Source: Conexibacter sp.
GTDB lineage: Bacteria > Actinomycetota > Thermoleophilia > Solirubrobacterales > Solirubrobacteraceae
Reading direction: 5' to 3'
Assembly: GCA_025964295.1 (NCBI GenBank)
Contig: JAOPZD010000186.1
Span: 1 to 15,271 of the forward strand
Length of the DNA: 15,271 nt
Position 1 is the stretch's first letter. Every line of letters starts with the position of its first letter. Position numbers and translations under genes: made by a program. Under the pieces are notes generated by a model. The model saw only the letters and a program-made list of their open reading frames with translations. It was not told the DNA's origin and made no database searches. Positions 6,881 through 12,847 of this stretch are shown here, one piece after another.

Positions 6881-7710
6881 TGCGGACGGTCTACCTCGGC
6901 ACCTCGGGCTTCGCCGCGCGGGTCCTGGAAGTCCTCGCCGAGGGCCCCTACCGCCCGGACCTCGTCGTCACGCGCCCCGACGCCAAGCAGGGCCGGGGCC
7001 GCAAAGTCGGGCCGCCGCCGGTGGCGCTCGCCGCCCGCGGGCTGGGCATCGACGTCGACCAGCCCGCGTCGGTCAACGACGACGCGGCCCGCGCGCGCAT
7101 CGCAGAAGTCCAGCCGGACGCCGTGATCCTGTGCGCGTTCGGCGCGCTGGTCAAGGACCCGCTGCTGAGCGACTACGACATCCTCAACGTGCATCCGTCG
7201 CTGCTGCCGCGCTGGCGCGGCGCGGCGCCCGTCGAGCGCGCGATGATGGCCGGCGACGCGCAGACCGGCGTCTCGATCATGCGCCTGGTCGCCGACCTCG
7301 ACGCCGGCCCGGTCTACGCCCAGCAGCCCGAGCCGATCCTGCCGACCGACACCTACGCCTCGCTCTCCGAGCGCCTGCAGGACGTCTCGGTCGAGCTCCT
7401 GCGCCGCGTGCTGGACACCAACCCGGCGCCCGAGCCCCAGCCCGAGGACGGCGTCACCTACGCCGAGAAGCTCACCGCCGAGGACCGCACGCTCGATCTC
7501 ACGCGCTCACCGGAGGAGAACGTCCGGATCGTGCGCGCGCTGCACCCGCACATCGGCGCGCGGATCGCGCTGCCCTCCGGCGAGCTCCTCGGCGTCCAGG
7601 AGGCGTCGATCGCGCTGGACGGCAGCCTCGAGCTGCTCACCGTCCAGCCCGCGGGCGGGCGGACCATGGGCTACGCGGAGTACCTGCGGGGCCATCCGCC
7701 GGTGCTCTGA
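6880..7710 (+). CDS. fmt: Methionyl-tRNA formyltransferase, short C-terminal domain
   Basis: Fmt transfers a formyl group from 10-formyltetrahydrofolate to Met-tRNAfMet, marking the initiator tRNA. The catalytic domain opens with VYLGTSGFAARVLEVL. It carries NVHPSLLPRWRGAAP with N103 and H105, and D141 in DLDAGPV; the 38-residue spacing between N and D matches E. coli Fmt. The C-terminal domain is recognisable (VTYAEKLTAEDRTLDL), but the protein is 276 aa against about 310-315 in typical bacteria. The shortage falls where E. coli has roughly 25-30 residues between its KVWKAS-like strand and the LQPAGKK-like strand; here LGVQEAS is followed almost at once by ELLTVQPAGG. GTG 6880 overlaps the def stop by one nucleotide, so translation is coupled. 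The frame shows no sign of a frameshift, so this looks like a compact but functional enzyme. Confidence 0.94.
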   Translation: MRTVYLGTSGFAARVLEVLAEGPYRPDLVVTRPDAKQGRGRKVGPPPVALAARGLGIDVDQPASVNDDAARARIAEVQPDAVILCAFGALVKDPLLSDYDILNVHPSLLPRWRGAAPVERAMMAGDAQTGVSIMRLVADLDAGPVYAQQPEPILPTDTYASLSERLQDVSVELLRRVLDTNPAPEPQPEDGVTYAEKLTAEDRTLDLTRSPEENVRIVRALHPHIGARIALPSGELLGVQEASIALDGSLELLTVQPAGGRTMGYAEYLRGHPPVL

Positions 7711-7777
7711 GCGCCGCCGCGGGCCCAGCGCGGACACGGGATCCGCGATCGGACAGAGCGCGGCGGACCGTTCCTCC

Positions 7778-7783
7778 TAGTCT
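7778..7783 (+). promoter_or_regulatory. Putative -10 box (TAGTCT) for leaderless rsmB
   Basis: TAGTCT ends 7 nt before the GTG at 7791, the same spacing seen upstream of def, and 4 nt before the alternative GTG at 7788. There is no Shine-Dalgarno. This is the reason for preferring 7791 as the rsmB start. The preceding 80-bp gap from fmt holds one weak inverted repeat and nothing else recognised. Confidence 0.5.
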
Positions 7784-7790
7784 AGGTGTG

Positions 7791-8978
7791 GTGTCCGCCA
7801 GTCCCGCCCGTCGTACCGCGCTGACCGTCCTGCGGCGCGTCGAGGAGCAGGGCGCGTACGCCGACCGAGCACTGCACGGCGACGCGCGCGACCTCGACGC
7901 CCGCGACCGCGCGCTGGCCAAGCGCCTCGTCTTCGGCACCGTCCAGCGCCGCGGCACGCTGGACTGGATCATCGCCCAGCACGTCGACCGCAAGCTCGAC
8001 CCGCAGGTCCGCGCAGCATTGCTGATCGGTCTGTACCAGCTGCTCTACACCGACGTCCCGGCGCACGCCGCCGTGGCGGAGTCCGTCGAGCTGGCCAAGC
8101 CCAGCCCGGGCGCCAAGCTCGTCAACGCGGTCCTGCGCAAGGTCCAGCGCGAGGGCGTGAAGCTGCCGTCCGACGACAACCCCAAGGGCGCGGCGATCGT
8201 CCACTCCCACCCGGAGTGGCTGACGCTGATGTGGTGGGACTGGCTCGGCGCCGGCGAGGCCCGCGCGCTGCTGGCCGCCGACAACGAGCCCGCCGAGCTG
8301 GCGCTGCGGATCAACCCGCTGGCCGGCGTCGACGTCGACCTGCCGGGGCGCCGCGAGGACGACGCGCTGATCGTCGAGGGGCCGCTGGACGTCCTGGCCC
8401 ACCCGCTCTACGCGGCGGGCGCGATCACGCCGCAGTCGCGCGCCTCCCAGCGCGTGGCGCGCACCGTCGACCCGCAGCCGGGCGAGCGCGTCCTGGACCT
8501 CTGCGCCGCGCCCGGCGGCAAGACGACGCACCTGGCCGCGCTGATGGAGGACCGCGGGGAGATCGTCGCCGTCGAGCGCCACCCGCAGCGCGCCAAGGCG
8601 CTGCAGGCCCAGGCCGAGCGCCTGCACGCGACCAGCGTCCGGGTCCACCTCGCCGACGCCAAGGAGATCACGCCCGAGGCGCTGGGCGGGCGCTTCGACC
8701 GCGTCCTGGTCGACCCGCCGTGCAGCGGCCTGGGCACGCTGCAGAGCCATCCGGACCTGCGCTGGCGCGCCAGCCCGCAGGCGATCGAGTCGCTGCGCCG
8801 CGAGCAGGAGGCGATCGTCGCAGCGGCGCGCGGCGCGCTGGCCCCCGGCGGCCGCCTGGTGTACTCCACCTGCACGCTCTCGCCCCGCGAGGAGATCGTC
8901 TCCGGCGAGGAGATCCGGACCCTGCCGCACCGGGATGGCACCGACGGCTTCTATATTGCCGTCGACGATGGCAACTAG
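7791..8978 (+). CDS. rsmB: 16S rRNA (cytosine-C5)-methyltransferase RsmB (Sun/Fmu)
   Basis: RsmB methylates C967 (E. coli numbering) of 16S rRNA using S-adenosylmethionine. The N-terminal NusB-like helical domain covers about residues 1-135 (RRTALTVLRRVEEQGAYADR; QVRAALLIGLYQLLY). The Rossmann methyltransferase domain has SAM motif LDLCAAPGGKTTHLA (from 235), DPPCSGLGTLQSHPDLRW with C311, and STCTLSPREE with C361. The 50-residue spacing of the two cysteines equals that of E. coli C325 and C375, the pair used for catalysis and product release. The protein is 395 aa, shorter than the usual 430 or so; the segment after STCTLSPREE collapses to about 10 residues before RTLPHRDGTDGFYIA, where relatives carry about 35-40. 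Start GTG 7791 is preferred over 7788 on promoter spacing. MetK, encoded upstream in this window, provides its cofactor. Confidence 0.95.
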   Translation: MSASPARRTALTVLRRVEEQGAYADRALHGDARDLDARDRALAKRLVFGTVQRRGTLDWIIAQHVDRKLDPQVRAALLIGLYQLLYTDVPAHAAVAESVELAKPSPGAKLVNAVLRKVQREGVKLPSDDNPKGAAIVHSHPEWLTLMWWDWLGAGEARALLAADNEPAELALRINPLAGVDVDLPGRREDDALIVEGPLDVLAHPLYAAGAITPQSRASQRVARTVDPQPGERVLDLCAAPGGKTTHLAALMEDRGEIVAVERHPQRAKALQAQAERLHATSVRVHLADAKEITPEALGGRFDRVLVDPPCSGLGTLQSHPDLRWRASPQAIESLRREQEAIVAAARGALAPGGRLVYSTCTLSPREEIVSGEEIRTLPHRDGTDGFYIAVDDGN

Positions 8979-8990
8979 GGAGCTCGCCGC

Positions 8991-8997
8991 GGAGGAG
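8991..8997 (+). promoter_or_regulatory. Shine-Dalgarno (GGAGGAG) for the zinc-ribbon gene
   Basis: GGAGGAG lies 11 nt before ATG 9009, and a second, weaker AGGA (8999-9002) lies 6 nt before it. This fixes the start of the small gene and contrasts with the neighbouring starts that have no Shine-Dalgarno. Confidence 0.6.
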
Positions 8998-9008
8998 CAG
9001 GAAACGGC

Positions 9009-9230
9009 ATGAGTGAGCCGCGGTTGGGGCTGAAGTGCCCCGGATGCGGGGAGCCGTGGCTGCGGCCGACCACGCTGGCCGGCCGCTACCGGTGCGTTTA
9101 CTGCCTGCACCGCTTCGAGCTGCGCTCGGTCTGCCCGGACTGCGGCGAGCACGGCACGATCGTCCGGATGTCGTCGACGGCCACGACCGTCTGCAACCAC
9201 TGCGGCGGCTCGATGCTCGTCGAGGTCTAG
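9009..9230 (+). CDS. Small double zinc-ribbon protein, function unknown
   Basis: A 73-aa protein with eight cysteines in four CxxC pairs: C10/C13, C29/C32, C42/C45 and C62/C65. The pattern reads as two tandem four-cysteine zinc ribbons of nearly equal length (spacings of 15 and 16 residues between pairs), joined by a short linker around RFELRSV. No enzymatic domain or membrane segment is present. I do not recognise a named family. Tandem ribbons of this kind usually bind nucleic acid or protein, and the position between rsmB and rpe, in a block devoted to translation, makes a ribosome- or RNA-related role plausible; that is inference only. The start is supported by a good Shine-Dalgarno, and the regular cysteine spacing argues strongly that the frame is coding. 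Confidence 0.82.
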   Translation: MSEPRLGLKCPGCGEPWLRPTTLAGRYRCVYCLHRFELRSVCPDCGEHGTIVRMSSTATTVCNHCGGSMLVEV

Positions 9231-9234
9231 GCCG

Positions 9235-9240
9235 TAGGGT
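9235..9240 (+). promoter_or_regulatory. Putative -10 box (TAGGGT) upstream of rpe
   Basis: TAGGGT begins 5 nt after the zinc-ribbon stop and ends 13 nt before ATG 9254, which would give a leader of a few nucleotides. It fits the TAnnnT pattern of the other starts in the window but with longer spacing, so it is less certain. rpe could equally be read from the upstream unit. Confidence 0.35.
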
Positions 9241-9253
9241 GCCGGACCAGGAC

Positions 9254-9913
9254 ATGCCCAAGCTGCCCCGCCGCATCGCCCCGAGCATCCTCGCCGCCGA
9301 CTTCGCCCGCCTGGGCGCCCAGGTCGCCGAGGTCGTCGACGCGGGCGCCCGGGTCATCCACGTCGACATCATGGACGGCCACTTCGTACCGCCGCTGTCG
9401 ATGGGCCCGCAGGTCCTCAGCGCGCTGGTCGAGCAGGGCTTCGACGGCGTCGAGTACGACGTCCACCTGATGGTCGAGCGCCCCGAGCGCGTGGTCGCCG
9501 ACTTCGCCAAGGCCGGCGCGCACAACATCACCTTTCACGCCGAGGCCACGCCGCACATCAACTACACGGTCAACCTGATCCGCGAGCTGGGCTGCACCGC
9601 CGGCATCGCGGTCTGCCCGGCCACGCCGCTGGACGTCTTCGGCGAGGTCGACGTCGACCTCGCGCTGTGCATGACGGTCAACCCCGGTTGGGGCGGCCAG
9701 AAGTTCATCGGCTCCTCACCGGACAAGATCGCCCGATTGCGCAAGCTCGTCGGGGAATCGCCGGAGCTCGAGGTCGACGGCGGCATCGACGCGTCGACCG
9801 CGGGCGCCGCGGCGCAGGCGGGCGCCACCCTGTTCGTCGCCGGCAGCGCGCTGTTCGGCGCGCCGGACCCGGCCCAGGCCTACCGCGACATCGCCGCCGC
9901 GGCGGGGGTGTAG
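9254..9913 (+). CDS. rpe: Ribulose-phosphate 3-epimerase
   Basis: This TIM-barrel enzyme interconverts ribulose-5-phosphate and xylulose-5-phosphate in the pentose phosphate pathway, in the cytosol. The 219-aa length is standard. Diagnostic motifs are IAPSILAADFARLG near the N-terminus, HVDIMDGHFVPPLSMGP (H36 and D38, a metal ligand and catalytic base), the YDVHLMVE histidine, MTVNPGWGGQKFI (phosphate-binding loop) and EVDGGID with the second catalytic Asp. ATG 9254 is chosen because similarity to the family begins within a few residues of it; an in-frame GTG at 9239 overlaps the -10-like box and would add only five residues. The 23-bp gap from the zinc-ribbon gene allows co-transcription. 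A perfect 8-bp hairpin follows the stop. Confidence 0.96.
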   Translation: MPKLPRRIAPSILAADFARLGAQVAEVVDAGARVIHVDIMDGHFVPPLSMGPQVLSALVEQGFDGVEYDVHLMVERPERVVADFAKAGAHNITFHAEATPHINYTVNLIRELGCTAGIAVCPATPLDVFGEVDVDLALCMTVNPGWGGQKFIGSSPDKIARLRKLVGESPELEVDGGIDASTAGAAAQAGATLFVAGSALFGAPDPAQAYRDIAAAAGV

Positions 9914-9927
9914 CCACCCGTACCTCC

Positions 9928-9946
9928 CGGCCCTGACCCAGGGCCG
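9928..9946 (+). repeat. Perfect 8-bp hairpin between rpe and the receiver gene
   Basis: CGGCCCTG and CAGGGCCG flank a 3-nt ACC loop, 14 nt after the rpe stop and 16 nt before the next GTG. There is no T tract after it (ATGATGTGAAC follows), so it may be a weak or factor-assisted terminator for the housekeeping block, or an operator for the signalling genes. It lies at the functional boundary between the two groups. Confidence 0.45.
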
Positions 9947-9962
9947 ATGATGTGAACAGCCC

Positions 9963-10316
9963 GTGAGCACGAAGGTCCTCATCGTCGACGACCACCCGAC
10001 CTTCCGGTCGACGGCTCGCCTCCTGCTGGAGAGCGAGGGCTTCGACGTGATCGGAGAGGCGCCCGACGGGCTGTCGGCCATCGCCGCCGCCGGAGAGCTG
10101 CATCCCGACCTGGTGCTGTTGGACGTCAACCTCCCGGATCTCGACGGCTTCGACGTCGCCGCGCGGATCACCAGCGTGCTCGGCGCGCCGGCCGTGGTGC
10201 TGACCTCCAGCCGCGACAGCTCGGACTTCGGCCCGCTCGTCCATCGCAGCGGCGCCCGCGGGTTCATCCCCAAGGGCGAGCTCTCCGGCGCGGCGCTGAC
10301 GGAACTGATCAGATAG
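9963..10316 (+). CDS. Stand-alone receiver-domain response regulator
   Basis: A 117-aa protein made of one CheY-like receiver domain and nothing else. The acidic pair is D9/D10 in VLIVDDHP, the phosphoacceptor is D54 in LLDVNLPD, the switch threonine is T81 in VVLTSS, and the conserved lysine is K104 in FIPKGEL, so all catalytic positions are intact. The sequence resembles NarL-family receivers, but it stops just after the last helix with no DNA-binding domain. The histidine kinase gene begins 24 nt later and a full NarL-type regulator follows that. It may be a phosphate sink, a competitor for the kinase, or act by protein contact; these are inferences. GTG 9963 is the start; there is no clear Shine-Dalgarno. 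The downstream spacing leaves no room for a lost HTH domain, so recent truncation by frameshift is unlikely. Confidence 0.92.
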   Translation: MSTKVLIVDDHPTFRSTARLLLESEGFDVIGEAPDGLSAIAAAGELHPDLVLLDVNLPDLDGFDVAARITSVLGAPAVVLTSSRDSSDFGPLVHRSGARGFIPKGELSGAALTELIR

Positions 10317-10328
10317 GCCCATGTCGCC

Positions 10329-10334
10329 AGGAGG
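10329..10334 (+). promoter_or_regulatory. Consensus Shine-Dalgarno (AGGAGG) for the histidine kinase
   Basis: AGGAGG lies 6 nt before GTG 10341, an optimal arrangement and the strongest ribosome-binding site in the window. It fixes the kinase start. Confidence 0.75.
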
Positions 10335-10340
10335 CCAGCC

Positions 10341-12095
10341 GTGAGCTCCCTGCGAGCCGCGCTCGTAGCGCTGTTCGCAGCCTCGGTGGCCATGGCCGCG
10401 GTGATGGTGGCGCTCGTCGTCTCCAGCGATCACGAGACCGCCAAGCCGCTGACGGCGGTCCTGGGCCCGTTCATCGGCCTGAGCTTCTGCGGCACCGGCG
10501 TCTTCGCGTGGTTCCGCCGGCCGCACAACCGCTTCGGCGCGCTGATGACCGGCGTCGGCTTCGCCTGGTTCCTCAGCGGGCTGACGGAGTCCAACGACCC
10601 GTGGGTCTACACGCTGGGCGTCTACTTCGGGTCGCTCTACCTCGTGCTCGTCGGGCACATGCTGCTGGCCTTCCCGTCCGGGCGCCTGGAGACCACGCAG
10701 GCGCGGGTGCTGATCGCGCTGGCCTACCTCGACGCGCTGCTCGTGCAGGTCCCGTTCTTCCTGCTCGGCGGCGACCTCTCCTCCGAGGCCCACGCGCCCC
10801 AGAACGCGTGGGCGCTGGTCGACAACCCCGACAGCGCGCAGGTCTTCTCGAGCGTCGCGCAGCTCGTCGGCGGCGTCCTGATCGTGTGGCTCGGCGTGCA
10901 GCTGATCGACAAGCGCCGGATGGCCTCGGCGCCGCAGCGGCGCGCGATGGCGCCGGTGCTGTGGACCGGCGTGGTGCTGATGGCGACGCTGGCCGTCGCG
11001 GTCATCGGGCAGCTGTTCGGCGGGTCCAACCCGATCGTCTCCGGGCCGGGCCTGGCGTCGCTGGTCGCGTTCGCGGCGCTGCCGTGGGCGTTCGTCATCG
11101 GCCTGCTGCGCACGCGCTACTCGCGGGCCGGCGCGGTCGGCGACCTCGTGGAGCGCCTCAACGCCCAGGGCGCCGAGGGCGAGTCGCTGCGCGACGCGCT
11201 GTCGGAGGCGCTGGGCGACCGCTCGCTGGCGCTGGCGTTCTGGTCGCGCGGCAGCGAGCGCTACGTCGACTCCCACGGCCAGCCGGTGGACCTGCCGCCG
11301 GCCACGTCGCGCTCGCGCGCGGTGACCGAGATCGAGCGCGAGTCGGTGCCGGTCGCCGCGATCGTCCACGACGCCGCGCTGCTCGACGAGCCCGGCCTGG
11401 TGCGCGCGGCGGGCGCCGCGGCGGCGCTGGCGCTGGAGAACGAGCGCCTGGAGGCCGAGCTCAAGGCGCGCGTCGCCGAGCTTCAGGTCTCGCGCGCGAA
11501 GGTCATCGAGGTCGGCATGGCCGAGCGCCGCGCGCTGGAGCGCAACCTCCACGACGGCGCCCAGCAGCGGCTCGTCGCGCTGTCGCTGCAGCTCGGCCTG
11601 GCCAAGACCAAGCTGCGGGCCGACCCCGACGTCGCCGAGCGGATCCTGGACGGCGCGCGCATCGAGCTGGCCTCCGCGCTGGAGGAGCTGAGCGAGCTCG
11701 CCCGCGGCATCCATCCCGCGATCCTGACCGACCGCGGGCTGGCCCCGGCGCTCGAGGCGCTGGCCTCGCGCGCGCCGGTCCCGGTCGAGGTCGACGCCGT
11801 CCCCGAGGGCCGGATGCCGATGCCCGTGGAGGCCGTCGCGTACTTCGTCGTGGCCGAGTCGCTGACGAACATGGCCAAGTACGCGGATGCCGAGTATGCG
11901 AGCGTCCGGGTTCTGCGGGAGAATGGCTACGCAGTGGTGGAGATCGAGGACAACGGCATCGGTGGCGCGGATCCCTCGGCAGGCTCAGGCCTGCGTGGGT
12001 TGGCCGATCGCCTGGCTGCCCTCGACGGAAGGCTTGAGGTCGACTCCCCGCCGGGTGTCGGGACAACTGTGAGGGCGAGGATTCCGTGCGCGTAG
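10341..12095 (+). CDS. Membrane histidine kinase, HisKA_3/NarX-DesK class, 8 TM
   Basis: A 584-aa sensor kinase. About eight hydrophobic segments lie at roughly residues 5-28, 37-58, 67-82, 92-112, 122-141, 169-188, 204-225 and 235-256, with only short loops, including HMLLAFPSGRL after the fourth, as in many actinobacterial polytopic sensors. Residues about 265-365 may be a degenerate GAF-like domain, followed by a coiled coil (ENERLEAELKARVAELQ). The phosphoacceptor is H404 in ERNLHDGAQQRLVAL, diagnostic of HisKA_3. The ATPase domain has E506/N510 in ESLTNMAKYADA, DNGIGG (D537), and the G2 region GSGLRGLADRL. With so little external sequence, the signal is probably sensed in or at the membrane, which is inference. 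It follows the stand-alone receiver by 24 nt and overlaps the next regulator by 10 nt. Codon choice relaxes after about 11880. Confidence 0.94.
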   Translation: MSSLRAALVALFAASVAMAAVMVALVVSSDHETAKPLTAVLGPFIGLSFCGTGVFAWFRRPHNRFGALMTGVGFAWFLSGLTESNDPWVYTLGVYFGSLYLVLVGHMLLAFPSGRLETTQARVLIALAYLDALLVQVPFFLLGGDLSSEAHAPQNAWALVDNPDSAQVFSSVAQLVGGVLIVWLGVQLIDKRRMASAPQRRAMAPVLWTGVVLMATLAVAVIGQLFGGSNPIVSGPGLASLVAFAALPWAFVIGLLRTRYSRAGAVGDLVERLNAQGAEGESLRDALSEALGDRSLALAFWSRGSERYVDSHGQPVDLPPATSRSRAVTEIERESVPVAAIVHDAALLDEPGLVRAAGAAAALALENERLEAELKARVAELQVSRAKVIEVGMAERRALERNLHDGAQQRLVALSLQLGLAKTKLRADPDVAERILDGARIELASALEELSELARGIHPAILTDRGLAPALEALASRAPVPVEVDAVPEGRMPMPVEAVAYFVVAESLTNMAKYADAEYASVRVLRENGYAVVEIEDNGIGGADPSAGSGLRGLADRLAALDGRLEVDSPPGVGTTVRARIPCA

Positions 12096-12730
12096 CGCTC
12101 GCTGACGATTCCGTGCTGCTCCGCGAAGGACTCGCGGCGCTGCTCGAAGGCAGGGACTTCGAGGTCGTGGCCCAGTCGGGCGACGCCGAGGACCTCTTGC
12201 GCAAGGTCGGAGCCCACAAGCCCGACGTGGCCATCGTGGACGTCCGCATGCCGCCGACGCACACCGACGAGGGGCTGAAGGCCGCGCTGGAGATCCGGGA
12301 GCGCTTCCCGGAGACCGGCGTGCTCGTCCTCAGCGCCTACGTCGAGGAGACGTCCGCGCTGGAGCTCCTCAGCGACGACGCGGCGGGCATCGGCTACCTG
12401 CTCAAGGACCGCGTGTCCGACGTCGACCGCTTCACCGAGGCCGTGCGGCGCGTGGGGGAGGGCGGAAGCGCGCTGGACCCCGAGGTCGTCTCGCGGCTGC
12501 TGGGCCGCCGCCGCCGCGAGGATCCGCTCGAGGCGCTCTCCCCGCGCGAGCGCGAGGTCCTGGGGCTGATGGCCGAGGGCCGCTCCAACCACGCGATCGC
12601 CGACGCGCTGGTCGTCACCGAGCGCGCGGTGGAGAAGCACGTCACGTCGATCTTCACCAAGCTCTCGCTGCCCCCGACGGTGGAGGACCACCGGCGGGTC
12701 CTCGCGGTGCTCGCCTACATCTCGTCCTAG
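12086..12730 (+). CDS. NarL/LuxR-family DNA-binding response regulator
   Basis: A 214-aa response regulator and the likely partner of the upstream kinase. The receiver domain (about 1-125) has D7/D8 in ALADDS, phosphoacceptor D52 in IVDVRMPP, the switch serine in VLVLSAYVE and the conserved lysine in GYLLKDRV. The LuxR-type helix-turn-helix covers about 148-200 (LEALSPREREVLGLMAEGRS through ERAVEKHVTSIFTKL). HisKA_3 kinases typically pair with exactly this regulator class. GTG 12086 lies inside the kinase gene's last codons (10-nt overlap), so the two are translationally coupled. The next gap contains inverted and direct repeats that could be its own binding sites, placing the ABC genes under its control; that is inference from position and motif resemblance. 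Confidence 0.95.
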   Translation: MRVALADDSVLLREGLAALLEGRDFEVVAQSGDAEDLLRKVGAHKPDVAIVDVRMPPTHTDEGLKAALEIRERFPETGVLVLSAYVEETSALELLSDDAAGIGYLLKDRVSDVDRFTEAVRRVGEGGSALDPEVVSRLLGRRRREDPLEALSPREREVLGLMAEGRSNHAIADALVVTERAVEKHVTSIFTKLSLPPTVEDHRRVLAVLAYISS

Positions 12731-12749
12731 GGAGGTTCGCGCAGCGTCG

Positions 12750-12787
12750 TAGGGGTTTCCGTCATGGCAGCCCCATGACATCCCCTA
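12750..12787. promoter_or_regulatory. Two-tier inverted repeat between the response regulator and ABC genes
   Basis: TAGGGG (12750-12755) pairs with CCCCTA (12782-12787), and inside them TCATGG (12762-12767) pairs with CCATGA (12773-12778) around a 5-nt loop. The outer right arm is also half of a 10-bp palindrome CCCCTAGGGG (12782-12791). The layout suits an operator for a dimeric regulator, or a terminator/attenuator hairpin after the two-component genes. The symmetry is visible; the function is inferred. Confidence 0.5.
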
Positions 12788-12803
12788 GGGGGCAGGCGGG
12801 GGC

Positions 12804-12816
12804 TACCCGTACCCCT
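12804..12816 (+). promoter_or_regulatory. Tandem NarL-type heptamers (candidate)
   Basis: TACCCGT and TACCCCT overlap by one base as a direct repeat. The second matches the E. coli NarL heptamer consensus TACYYMT and the first differs at one place; AGGGGTT (12751-12757) is a near match on the other strand. It lies 31 nt before the ABC ATPase start and 74 nt after the regulator stop. Applying the E. coli consensus to this regulator is inference. Confidence 0.3.
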
Positions 12817-12832
12817 GCGAAAAGGGCAGGCT

Positions 12833-12838
12833 GGGAGG
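12833..12838 (+). promoter_or_regulatory. Shine-Dalgarno (GGGAGG) for the ABC ATPase
   Basis: GGGAGG sits 9 nt before ATG 12848 and supports that start. Just upstream, CCTGC (12814-12818) and GCAGG (12826-12830) could form a small hairpin immediately before the ribosome-binding site. Confidence 0.6.
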
Positions 12839-12847
12839 CTGCTGCGC

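Noticed and set aside
7729..7747. 6-bp inverted repeat CGCGGA/TCCGCG between fmt and rsmB
   Set aside because: Short stem, 7-nt loop and no T tract; not convincing as a terminator or operator.
9239..9253. Alternative GTG start for rpe at 9239
   Set aside because: It overlaps the candidate -10 box and adds five residues not expected at the family N-terminus; ATG 9254 fits better.
9963..10316. Lone receiver as a frameshifted or truncated full-length response regulator
   Set aside because: No remnant of a helix-turn-helix is found in any frame before the kinase start 24 nt downstream, and the receiver ends cleanly after its last helix.
10321..10344. Seven-codon upstream ORF (ATG ... TGA) overlapping the kinase GTG start
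   Set aside because: It has no ribosome-binding site and itself contains the kinase Shine-Dalgarno; too short and unremarkable to support as a leader peptide.
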